Origin: Planctomycetaceae bacterium
Lineage (GTDB): Bacteria > Planctomycetota > Planctomycetia > Pirellulales > Thermoguttaceae
Reading direction: 5' to 3'
Length of the DNA stretch: 7,443 nucleotides
Assembly (NCBI GenBank): GCA_031266315.1
Contig: JAISBG010000476.1
Location: 1-7,443 of the forward strand
Shown here: positions 1 to 6,224 of the stretch, piece by piece
How the letters are laid out: every line of letters starts with the position of its first letter
Numbering within the stretch: the stretch's first letter is position 1
The notes under the pieces: generated by a model
Databases searched by the model: none
Seen by the model: the letters and a program-made list of their open reading frames with translations, nothing else
What the model was told of the DNA's origin: nothing
Made by a program: the position numbers and the translations under genes

Positions 1-583
1 GTTTGAGACGATCATTGAACAGATCGAAACTGGTATCATCTTTGAAATAAGCAACAAAGACATCAAATGCCGCACTCGGATTAACAGTTTCAGGAATTGT
101 CTCTTTTCCATCTGATTTGAGAAAGTGATACCACATCTCTTTGCCTTTATCGTCGAGTTGGTCAAATGATCGGGCGTTCACCATAGCGGCAACCGTGTTC
201 CAAAGTGATTCGCGGAGTTGAATGAGGGGTTTGGGATCATTGACAAATACATGAAGCGATTCCCAACTTGCCCGATCTCTGGCAAGACGTTTAGCTTCGG
301 GACTGGCAATAGAAAATGGCGAGTTGCAGACAACCGCACGTTCCGTAATACTGCCGCGATGAAACCGAAACGGCGGATTCCACGCTTCAATCAGGCAACT
401 GATCGCCGTTGAAGTCAGAAACATAATCAAAAGAAACGCTCCCCAATGATTGTGTTTCAATTCCGTAATAAATCTTGAAAAACCGCCTTTTGAAGAGGAA
501 CGTAACGCGACGCGTTCACTACGGGTTCGTCGCGGCGGCAGTGAGACGGCTGGAATATTGTTCGATGAATTAGTTGTTGACAT
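1..583 (-). CDS. 7TM-HD (PgpH/YqfF-like) membrane phosphohydrolase, N-terminal part
   Basis: Only the first 194 residues are in the window; the gene runs off the left edge. Visible order: a Ser/Arg-rich cytoplasmic N-terminus (about 1-45), one hydrophobic helix (about 47-66, WGAFLLIMFLTSTAISCLI), then a hydrophilic extracytoplasmic segment starting E-A-W-N-P-P-F-R-F-H-R-G-S-I at about 66. The pattern P-P-F-x-(Y/F)-x-x-G-x-(I/V)-x-x-R followed by a Pro-Glu-Ala-x-x-x-A-R-x-x-A stretch and N-D-P-x-P-L-x-Q-L-R is typical of the 7TMR-HDED extracellular domain of the YqfF/PgpH family. Full-length members continue with seven transmembrane helices and a cytoplasmic HD domain, which in Firmicutes hydrolyses cyclic di-AMP. 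None of the catalytic part is visible, so nucleotide specificity is inference. The ATG at 583-581 is the only sensible start before the membrane helix; I see no good Shine-Dalgarno in front of it. An inverted repeat (TCGTTT-A-AAACGA, 642-654) lies about 60 bp upstream and could be regulatory. Confidence 0.75.
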   Translation of the reverse strand, partial: MSTTNSSNNIPAVSLPPRRTRSERVALRSSSKGGFSRFITELKHNHWGAFLLIMFLTSTAISCLIEAWNPPFRFHRGSITERAVVCNSPFSIASPEAKRLARDRASWESLHVFVNDPKPLIQLRESLWNTVAAMVNARSFDQLDDKGKEMWYHFLKSDGKETIPETVNPSAAFDVFVAYFKDDTSFDLFNDRLK

Positions 584-903
584 AAATTACCGGTAACCGT
601 TTCCGAAAATAAACAAAATTGTTGTTCAAACTGCGGTAAATTCGTTTAAAACGATTACAAACATTGTTTACGGCAATGTGTTGCTAGGTGATTACAACCC
701 AAGCAACATGACGAATAAAACCGATTGCCGAATAAGTCATCAAATTGAGAAGCAGGAAACCCAAAAGAATCACGGTTGTCCAACGCCTCCGCGTTGAAGC
801 ACTGCCCAAACACATCGCCGCAGTGCCGTGACAAGAAAATCATTATATTCTTTTTAATTATTACGGCAAGCAACTACGTAAGCAACTAGGTAGGATTGCC
901 CGT

Positions 904-927
904 TTTTTCGTAGCCGTTCACGAAAAA
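904..927. other. 8-bp inverted repeat, possible terminator-like hairpin
   Basis: TTTTTCGT (904-911) and ACGAAAAA (920-927) pair perfectly around an 8-nt loop. The stem is symmetric, with T- and A-runs, so it could act in either direction as a weak bidirectional terminator. It is AT-rich and no gene ends next to it, so this role is tentative. Confidence 0.3.
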
Positions 928-978
928 TCAAGGTAAAGAGATACGATTCCTAAGTCCTACGGACTATAACATGGATAA

Positions 979-1006
979 CCCCGTGCAAACGAAGTGCAGC
1001 ACGGGG
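979..1006. other. 8-bp GC-rich stem-loop
   Basis: CCCCGTGC (979-986) and GCACGGGG (999-1006) form a perfect 8-bp stem with a 12-nt loop. It ends 5 bp before the tandem palindrome array. Together with the smaller hairpin at 953-965 it looks like a short dispersed palindromic element. No T-tract follows on either strand, so it is not a standard intrinsic terminator. Confidence 0.5.
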
Positions 1007-1011
1007 GAAAC

Positions 1012-1179
1012 GTTCAAACGCCAGCGTTTCGGGTTCAAACGCCGGCGTTTTGAGTTCAAACGCCGACGTTTCGAGTTCAAACGCTAGCGTTTCGAGTTCA
1101 AACGCCGGCGTTTCGAGTTCAAACGCTAGCGTTTCGGGTTCAAACGCCAGCGTTTTGGGTTCAATTTCCGGCGATTCTA
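1012..1179. repeat. 21-bp tandem palindrome array A (7 units plus 1 degenerate)
   Basis: Units begin at 1012, 1033, 1054, 1075, 1096, 1117 and 1138, each exactly 21 bp; an eighth, diverged unit occupies 1159-1179. Each unit is a 7-bp spacer (YGRGTTC type) plus a 14-bp core AAACGCYRGCGTTT. The core is a perfect palindrome in the units starting at 1033, 1075, 1096 and 1117 (centre CCGG or CTAG) and near-perfect in the others (CCAG or CGAC variants). The arms AAACG and CGTTT are invariant in units 1-7 and nearly all change is in the centre. Twenty-one bp is two turns of B-DNA, so the palindromes face the same side of the helix. Both strands can be read through part of it because 21 is a multiple of 3, but I see no gene. 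The function is unknown. Confidence 0.9.
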
Positions 1180-1206
1180 GTCGATTTGTCCTCCAAGAAG
1201 GGCAAA

Positions 1207-1232
1207 TTTTCTGATTCTACCGGATTATGTGT
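1207..1232 (+). repeat. Short dispersed box, copy 1
   Basis: This 26-bp segment contains GATTCTACCGGATTATGTGT and reappears, in inverted orientation and with about three differences, at 6225-6252. It lies between the tandem array and the MITE-like element here, and just beyond the related element at the other locus. It has no coding content. It is most simply a piece of a dispersed repeat. Confidence 0.6.
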
Positions 1233-1271
1233 TTCCCACCAGAATCGTCAAATATAGGTAAAATTTCATAG

Positions 1272-1465
1272 ACAATCATAAGTTGGCAATCATCAGGTAG
1301 GCAACCTTTCGCTATTTGCTAAAAGGTCGCGTCGGTGTACTCGCCGACAGTAAATCAGAGGAACGATGGTTAATGGTGTTGCCTTTCGTTTTGGAGTCAA
1401 TGCCGAGTCAACCGGCGCGACCCTTCAGCGAAGGGATCGCCCACCTTATAGTTGCTTATGATTGT
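1272..1465. mobile_element. MITE-like hairpin element A, non-autonomous
   Basis: About 194 bp are bounded by a perfect 11-bp inverted repeat, ACAATCATAAG (1272-1282) and CTTATGATTGT (1455-1465). The inverted similarity continues inward: GGTAGGCAACC at 1296 faces GGATCGCCCACC ending at 1445. Inside are a hairpin GTCGGTG-TACT-CGCCGAC (1331-1348) and CCCTTC-GCT-GAAGGG near the right end. Directly abutting the outer repeats are TTCATAG (1265-1271) and TTTATAG (1466-1472), a candidate 7-bp target duplication with one mismatch. The core is related to the element at 6073-6188. No transposase is encoded, so it would need to be moved in trans, or it may be an old REP/BIME-type palindrome. Its right end lies 22 bp past the stop codon of the secretin-like gene. 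Confidence 0.6.
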
Positions 1466-1487
1466 TTTATAGTTGCCGTCGTTTTTT

Positions 1488-4400
1488 TTAACGTCCCTGT
1501 CCTCCCGGACGTATTCCGAAACCGCTGGGATTGTTGCCGCCGAAACCACCGAAGTTATTACTACCGAAACCGCCAGGGTTATTGCCGCGCATGATATTCA
1601 GAAATGGATTGTTGCCGCCAAAACCGGTGTTTCCAAATCCGGTGTTGCCGGTTCTGTTGAATCCTCCGAAACCGGTTGAATTATTACCGAAACGGCTATT
1701 GCCGCTACCGAAACCGCTAAAATTATTGACGGACGTTGTTGAAGTTGAAGATCGGCTGGTTGAAAATTTAACCGAATCGCCATAGACATTGCCAATTGTT
1801 TGGCGAGCAAGATCGGAACTAATCTTTAACGGAACAACTTCAACAATCATTTCCGTTTGAACCGCAATTTCATCCAATTCCTTGACAAACGCTTCGACTT
1901 GCAGGAACAACGATTCCGGCGCGGAAACAATTAAAGAATTTGATCGGCTGTCCACACCAAGCGTCATTGTTGGTTCCGGTTCTTTTGCCGTAGAACTTCC
2001 GCCTTGATTTCCTCCCATACGCATTAGTTGTTGAATCATTGCTCCGGGACCGCCCGGCATTCCTTGCATCATTCCCGGCGGCATTCCGGGCATCATCGGC
2101 GGCATCATTCCCGTCATCATTGGTGTTGACGCTTGATCACCGCCGGAAGACCGACGGTTGGTAGTTCTGTTTCCGCCGGAAGTTGCAGAGGTTGCGGTGT
2201 TGCCGGTTCCGCCTTGAAGCCGGTTCACGTACACTTTTTCAACAACCGTTTGAGCATCTTCCGCCCGCATGTTTTTCAAGGGAATTAGTCGCGGTTTGGG
2301 GCGATTCAAAATATCGCCGCCCTGAATATCCGCCTGATCGAGAATCGGTAACAACCGCTCGATTGTTTTGTGATCCACAGGATTTGCCTGAATCAGCAAA
2401 GCGTTGAGACGGGTATCCGCCGAAATCGAAACCAGACCGGTTTTCTCAATGGAATTGCCGAGTGTCAACAAACCAAGAACTTCCGCGCGTTGCTCGCCTT
2501 CAAACGACGGCGAAGTATCGACCGAACCCGTCCCGCTCACCCCCAATGTTGACACACTGCCGGAACCCATTAACGTTTGCAGCGTTTGCGCGACAACTTC
2601 CGCCGTTGAATTTTTGAGATAATAAACAACAAGCGATGTTTTGCCCAACACCGATTCATCGGAAAGCATTCGGATCAATTCTTCCAGTTTATTCAACGCT
2701 TCCGGGTCTTCCGAAGAAATCATCAAACCATTCGGACCCGACGAAACAACAACCGGTGCCGAAGGAAGTTTGGAATTTGTCGCGGGAATTGAATCTGTTA
2801 CGGGAGCGGTTGGAATCTGTTGAAGTGTTTCCAGTTTTTTCTGCAACTCGTTGATTTGCCGTTTCAGTTCTTCCGTTTCGGAAATTTCCAATGTCCGTAT
2901 CGGTTGATAAACCGGTTGGTGTTGCGATTCCGTTTCGGTAACTTTCGTCTGCTGAACCGGAAGATAAAACGGTTTTTTCCCGATTAACGTTGTCGGCAGT
3001 TCTTTGTCAAATGTTTCATCAATCAGTTCGTCCACTTTTTCCTCTTTGGATTTCAACTCATTGGTCGAACGCATCGGAACAATTGCCGACGGTGTTACAA
3101 CTCTAATTTCGTTCTGCTCAAGTTTGGGCCAAATCTCTTTGAGTTGGTCGAGAACCAGAGCGGTTGCCGCCGGAGAAAGCGGAATGTTACGAATCGTCGA
3201 TGTATTGACAATCTTGCCGCCGGTTCCGTCTTCACCAAGTTTTTGGAGCAACGCCCGAATTTCCTTAATTTGCGAAACGGTTCCGCGAACAATAATTTGC
3301 CGTGCGGAAACATCGGCTTCAACAGTGGGAGCCGGAACAGCGGGAGTTGTTTTAGCGGAAGAGGAAGCGGAAGTTATTTCACTGACCGTTGAGGTTGCAA
3401 AAAATTTCCTGATCGAATCAACCGCCGAAAGCGGACTCAACCGTTTAAGCGGAATCACTTCGATTTGCGGAACATTAAGTTGCATTTGTTTAATTGTTTC
3501 GCGAATCGTTGCATGATTGGCAGGGCGTCCGAGAGCGGCAATACCACCGGTTTTTGTATCCAGCGACAACCGGACGTCGGGTGTTCCGGCAAGCAATGTT
3601 TGAAGCACGGCAAGCACCGCAACCGGATCGGCAGTTCCGGCATCGTAAACTTCAAACTGCGGCTGACCTTCGAGTAAAATGTTTTTTGAAACAAAGGAAC
3701 CGTCAATTGTTTTGATAATTTCTTTCGCCCGTTCAATCATATCGCCGCGACCGGACATCCATATTTTCGTGCCGGAAATATCGACAGCGGTTCGGAGTGA
3801 GGTGTCGGTTTCCTCAATAGCAAGAAGTTTTCGCATAATTCCAAGTGCTTCGTCGGCAGAAAGATTTTGCATTTCGATAATATGAATTATTCCCGAAGAC
3901 AACGCGTCCGGATCGTCAATCCGTTTGATAATATCACGAATTGTCCGAAGAGTTCCGGCGGTTTCCGTAATCACAATTTGTTGCGATTTCGGCAAAACCA
4001 CCAAACTGCCTTGCGGTCCCAGCAATTTTTCCGCTTCCGCCTGAATAATATCCGGTGTTGTTCGGTTAAGGCTAAAAACACAACGGCAGATTTCATATTT
4101 TCCCCGTTCCTCGAGTTCATTCGGCGTAATGGGTTCCAACAAATTCGGCGGAATACCGTCCGGCAAATAAATAATGAACATCGTATTGCCCTTACGAATA
4201 ATCGTGTATTCCTTGAACAAGAGATAGGAATTGAGAATATCAAGAGCCTCGATGGGTGTGTAATATTGATTGTCTGTCAAATTCAACGATCCTTGCGGCA
4301 CATTATCCGCCTGAAGCGACAAACCCGCCTGATCCGCAAACCACTCAATAACATCTTTCCAAGGTGCATACTTAAAATTAAACCGAAGTTTTTTATCAAC

Positions 4401-5210
4401 TTTATCAACTTTATCGATTTTGTTCTCATTGTCATTGTCTGTTTTTTCCGGTTCTTTATTTTCCGATTCTTTCGTTTCTGACAATAATTGAGGAGGTTGC
4501 GGAGATTCTACCGGAACATTTTGTTCGGGAAAAAACGGTTCAGCAGGTGCTACCGACAACGGTTCGCAAGTGCCTTCAAATTCAGTAGGAGTTAGTTGTT
4601 GCGTCGTAGAAATTCCTTGCTCCTCGGTATTGGTAAAAATTGCCGTGAAACCGAGAACAAACATTCGATTCCAAAACATCAACTCTGCCGCTTGCGGTGT
4701 TTTAATCGGTTTAATCGGTTCAACTTGTTTAACCGGTGGTTCCGTATTAACCGGTGATTTTGTGTTGACCGGTAATTTCGTATTTACCGGCGATTCCGTA
4801 TGAATCGTTGAATCATTATCATTAACTGTCGAACTTTTTACTTCGGATATTTCGGATTTTTCATTTTCCGGCTTTTTGAGTGTGTCGGTTGGAGGTTCAA
4901 CTTTCACCGGTTGCGGTTTGGAAATATCGACCGGCTTCGGCGGTTCTGGTTTTGAAGGTTCCGGCTTCAGGGGTTCTGGTTTTAGAGGTTCCGCCTTCGG
5001 TGGTTCCGGCTTTGACGGTTCTGTCTTCGGCAGTTCCGGCATTGGCGGTTCCGATTTTGTGGATTCAACTACGGTCTCCTTTTGCGGTTCCGTCGGCAAA
5101 ACGTCTTCCGCTTTTTTTCGGCAACCGGAACAACAGGGTTGGAGCAAAATAATGGTCAGAAACAAAATCCAAATGAATTTTTGAGAATCAATAAAATGGA
5201 ACATCTTCAT
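1488..5210 (-). CDS. Secretin N-domain repeat lipoprotein-like protein lacking a secretin channel
   Basis: 1240 residues from the ATG at 5210-5208, which has a good Shine-Dalgarno; an in-frame GTG 21 bp upstream is less likely. Order: hydrophobic signal (about 11-24) ending in C-S-G-C, so Cys30 is a likely lipidated residue although the lipobox is imperfect; a TonB-like Pro/Lys/Glu linker (about 53-107); a PVNT repeat (141-157); an N0/STN-like domain (about 273-349); then a chain of secretin N1/NolW-type ring-building domains at about 372-433, 442-504, 518-578, 583-660, 671-849, 857-959 and 974-1113, with a last half-domain at 1117-1150. The 671-849 unit is split by an insert with a coiled coil (about 776-798). 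The 974-1113 unit is split by a Met/Gly/Pro insert with 13 Met in 1031-1065. The tail (1163-1240) is Asn/Gly/Phe-rich. GspD-family secretins end in a beta-barrel channel domain; none is visible here. A role as an envelope-spanning ring or scaffold, perhaps beside a type II/IV-pilus-like system, is inference. Confidence 0.85.
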   Translation of the reverse strand: MKMFHFIDSQKFIWILFLTIILLQPCCSGCRKKAEDVLPTEPQKETVVESTKSEPPMPELPKTEPSKPEPPKAEPLKPEPLKPEPSKPEPPKPVDISKPQPVKVEPPTDTLKKPENEKSEISEVKSSTVNDNDSTIHTESPVNTKLPVNTKSPVNTEPPVKQVEPIKPIKTPQAAELMFWNRMFVLGFTAIFTNTEEQGISTTQQLTPTEFEGTCEPLSVAPAEPFFPEQNVPVESPQPPQLLSETKESENKEPEKTDNDNENKIDKVDKVDKKLRFNFKYAPWKDVIEWFADQAGLSLQADNVPQGSLNLTDNQYYTPIEALDILNSYLLFKEYTIIRKGNTMFIIYLPDGIPPNLLEPITPNELEERGKYEICRCVFSLNRTTPDIIQAEAEKLLGPQGSLVVLPKSQQIVITETAGTLRTIRDIIKRIDDPDALSSGIIHIIEMQNLSADEALGIMRKLLAIEETDTSLRTAVDISGTKIWMSGRGDMIERAKEIIKTIDGSFVSKNILLEGQPQFEVYDAGTADPVAVLAVLQTLLAGTPDVRLSLDTKTGGIAALGRPANHATIRETIKQMQLNVPQIEVIPLKRLSPLSAVDSIRKFFATSTVSEITSASSSAKTTPAVPAPTVEADVSARQIIVRGTVSQIKEIRALLQKLGEDGTGGKIVNTSTIRNIPLSPAATALVLDQLKEIWPKLEQNEIRVVTPSAIVPMRSTNELKSKEEKVDELIDETFDKELPTTLIGKKPFYLPVQQTKVTETESQHQPVYQPIRTLEISETEELKRQINELQKKLETLQQIPTAPVTDSIPATNSKLPSAPVVVSSGPNGLMISSEDPEALNKLEELIRMLSDESVLGKTSLVVYYLKNSTAEVVAQTLQTLMGSGSVSTLGVSGTGSVDTSPSFEGEQRAEVLGLLTLGNSIEKTGLVSISADTRLNALLIQANPVDHKTIERLLPILDQADIQGGDILNRPKPRLIPLKNMRAEDAQTVVEKVYVNRLQGGTGNTATSATSGGNRTTNRRSSGGDQASTPMMTGMMPPMMPGMPPGMMQGMPGGPGAMIQQLMRMGGNQGGSSTAKEPEPTMTLGVDSRSNSLIVSAPESLFLQVEAFVKELDEIAVQTEMIVEVVPLKISSDLARQTIGNVYGDSVKFSTSRSSTSTTSVNNFSGFGSGNSRFGNNSTGFGGFNRTGNTGFGNTGFGGNNPFLNIMRGNNPGGFGSNNFGGFGGNNPSGFGIRPGGQGR

Positions 5211-5216
5211 TACAAA

Positions 5217-5222
5217 CCTCAG
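5217..5222 (-). promoter_or_regulatory. Ribosome binding site deciding the start of the secretin-like gene
   Basis: On the minus strand CTGAGG sits 6 nt before the ATG at 5210-5208, a normal Shine-Dalgarno spacing. This favours the ATG over the upstream in-frame GTG at 5231-5229. Starting at the ATG also gives a cleaner export signal beginning M-K-M-F-H-F. Confidence 0.6.
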
Positions 5223-5231
5223 GAACAACAC

Positions 5232-5616
5232 TTAAAGTACAAAGTACAACCAGACAATAATGATATTAACCATTATTATACATTTTCGGACTTTAAAAAA
5301 CGAGAAAAAGAGAGAAAACAATAGAAGATTAAAAAGAATTTTCGACATAAATCGGGAAATTTCTAAATATACGGATTTTATACTGTATGCGGCAGAGTGA
5401 ATATAGATTACGGGAGGTTCGGAAAAATCTCTACAAAAAAATAAAACGATAGAATCTCAATTATTACCTCCGGTTCCGCCCCGTAGTTAAAAAGTAAGTG
5501 TTTAAGATGAATGAAAGTCAAGATGAAGAGTTGATTCATGGTTTTTAGTCCGATGGTTTTGTCGAAGGATTATCAACCGCTTGCAAGATTTTGTTTGCGC
5601 GGGGGGGTTGCGATTG
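5232..5616. other. AT-rich leader region without a gene
   Basis: This stretch lies upstream of the minus-strand secretin-like gene and must contain its promoter. A minus-strand TATAAT (5280-5275) is present but I see no matching -35 box at 16-18 bp, so I do not call a promoter. A 6-bp inverted repeat GGAGGT (5413-5418) and ACCTCC (5466-5471) is present, and a run of seven G lies at 5601-5607. Nothing here is convincingly coding. Confidence 0.5.
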
Positions 5617-5796
5617 CGTCCCGTTAGGGACGACATGTTGGTAGAAAACGATGGAACAAATTGTCCGCGTCCCGTAGGGATGCTATGTTGGTAAAGTTAA
5701 TGAGCGAACCCTCATTTTACCAATATTTCGTCCCTAACGGGACGAGTGTTTTTAATAGGATTATTTTTCTACCAACATTTTGTCCCTAACGGGACA
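5617..5796. repeat. Cluster of four CGTCCC/GGGACG palindromic repeats, two per orientation
   Basis: Each copy is a hairpin CGTCCC-GTTA-GGGACG (or close variant) with a tail like ACATGTTGGTAGAAAA. Copies 1 (5617-5647) and 2 (5668-5695) are on the plus strand; copies 3 (5715-5744) and 4 (5764-5796) are on the minus strand, so the tails face the centre near 5705. Copy 2 is the most diverged (CGTCCCGTAGGGATG). The set can fold either as four small hairpins or as one long imperfect cruciform. From memory, similar palindromes with a GTTGGTAGAAA-type tail are dispersed in other bacterial genomes; this was not checked. Confidence 0.85.
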
Positions 5797-5895
5797 GGAA
5801 AAGAAACGATTCAGTAAGATGAAAGACGAAGTTGATGCATAACATGAGACAATAAAATCGATGACTTGTACTGTCTTGCGGATCATTCGAGTTCA

Positions 5896-6019
5896 GGCAC
5901 ATCCAGAATGTTTAGAGGCACATTCGGAATGTGTAGAGGCACATTCAAAATGTGTAGAGGCACATTCAGAATGTTTAGAGGCACATTCAGAATGTTTAAA
6001 GGCACATTCAGAATGTGCC
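5896..6019. repeat. 21-bp tandem palindrome array B (6 units)
   Basis: Units start at 5896, 5917, 5938, 5959, 5980 and 6001, with a constant 21-bp period. The core is ACATTCAGAATGT, two 6-bp arms around a central base; the last unit closes into the perfect 19-bp palindrome GGCACATTCAGAATGTGCC (6001-6019). Differences among units are single substitutions (ATCC, CGGA, CAAA, GTGT/GTTT). The sequence is unrelated to array A at 1012-1179, although period and design are the same. The 10 bp just before the first unit, TTCGAGTTCA (5886-5895), also occur at unit junctions of array A. Open frames across it on both strands follow from a period divisible by three and are not taken as genes. Confidence 0.9.
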
Positions 6020-6072
6020 AATAGATTCTCAGGCACGGATTGCCTGTAAGTAGGAATGGGTGGCATGGGCAA

Positions 6073-6188
6073 TTGGGCAACCGTTCGCTGAACGGTTGCG
6101 TCGGCGTACTCGCCGACTGTGAATCAGGTTAAGGGCGGCAAAATGAAAACTCAACCGGCGCAACCGTCCAGCGGACGGATTGCCTACC
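6073..6188. mobile_element. MITE-like hairpin element B, related to element A
   Basis: The left end (GGGCAACCGTTCGCTGAACG from 6075) and the reverse complement of the right end (GGCAATCCGTCCGCTGGACG, read back from 6186) match over about 30 bp, so the element has terminal inverted repeats, and each end is itself a hairpin: CAACCGTT-CGCTG-AACGGTTG (6078-6098) and CCGTCC-AGC-GGACGG. A central hairpin GTCGGCG-TACT-CGCCGAC occupies 6100-6117. The core matches element A (GTACTCGCCGAC, the AATCAG that follows, and TCAACCGGCGC), but B is shorter in the middle by some 30 bp and lacks A's outer 11-bp inverted repeats. No protein is encoded. Confidence 0.6.
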
Positions 6189-6224
6189 TCTTTTCGCGTT
6201 TAAAACGAACTTTTCAATGCTTGG

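Larger units (their letters stand above)
584..1011. other. Non-coding region with several hairpins
   Basis: I find no convincing gene here. The region holds a series of inverted repeats: a nested one at 671-730 (CGGCAAT with ATTGCCG, enclosing TGTTGCT 679-685 with AGCAACA 702-708); CAACGC-CTCC-GCGTTG at 781-796; GCACTG (799-804) with CAGTGC (821-826); TTTTTCGT-8 nt-ACGAAAAA at 904-927; AGTCC-TAC-GGACT at 953-965; and CCCCGTGC (979-986) with GCACGGGG (999-1006). An 8-bp direct repeat AGCAACTA sits at 869-876 and 881-888. So many stems in 430 bp point to decayed repeat elements or a structured transcript rather than plain spacer. Confidence 0.55.

Noticed and set aside
655..873. 72-codon minus-strand frame rich in Cys
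   Set aside because: It overlaps several hairpins, has no Shine-Dalgarno or recognisable domain, and is more likely repeat-derived sequence than a gene.
971..1086. 38-codon plus-strand frame from ATG at 971 into array A
   Set aside because: It has an Arg/Lys-rich, repeat-driven composition and a stop within the array, with no ribosome site or family resemblance.
1012..1179. Possible CRISPR array
   Set aside because: The whole 21-bp unit is repeated with only a constant 7-bp spacer; there are no unique spacers and no cas genes. The same holds for 5896-6019.
1481..1489. T-run next to the stop of the secretin-like gene as an intrinsic terminator
   Set aside because: The T-run is on the plus strand, so it is an A-run in the gene's transcript, and no GC-rich stem stands directly before a T-run in the correct direction.
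3867..4481. 204-codon plus-strand frame antisense to the secretin-like gene
   Set aside because: The opposite strand encodes clear ring domains in this interval. The antisense product is Arg/Asn/Phe-rich with no domain character. The same applies to the 170-codon frame at 3004-3516.
5208..5231. GTG at 5231-5229 as the start of the secretin-like gene
   Set aside because: It adds seven residues that cover the CTGAGG ribosome site, which is correctly placed for the ATG at 5210.
5507..5548. 13-codon plus-strand mini-ORF (MNESQDEELIHGF)
   Set aside because: Too short, with no ribosome site and no conserved feature visible.
5861..6080. Open frames on both strands giving heptad-repeat peptides (EAHSECL-like and NVPLNIL-like)
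   Set aside because: They arise because the array's 21-bp period is a multiple of three. Both strands are open, there is no ribosome site, and unit substitutions track the DNA palindrome rather than the protein.
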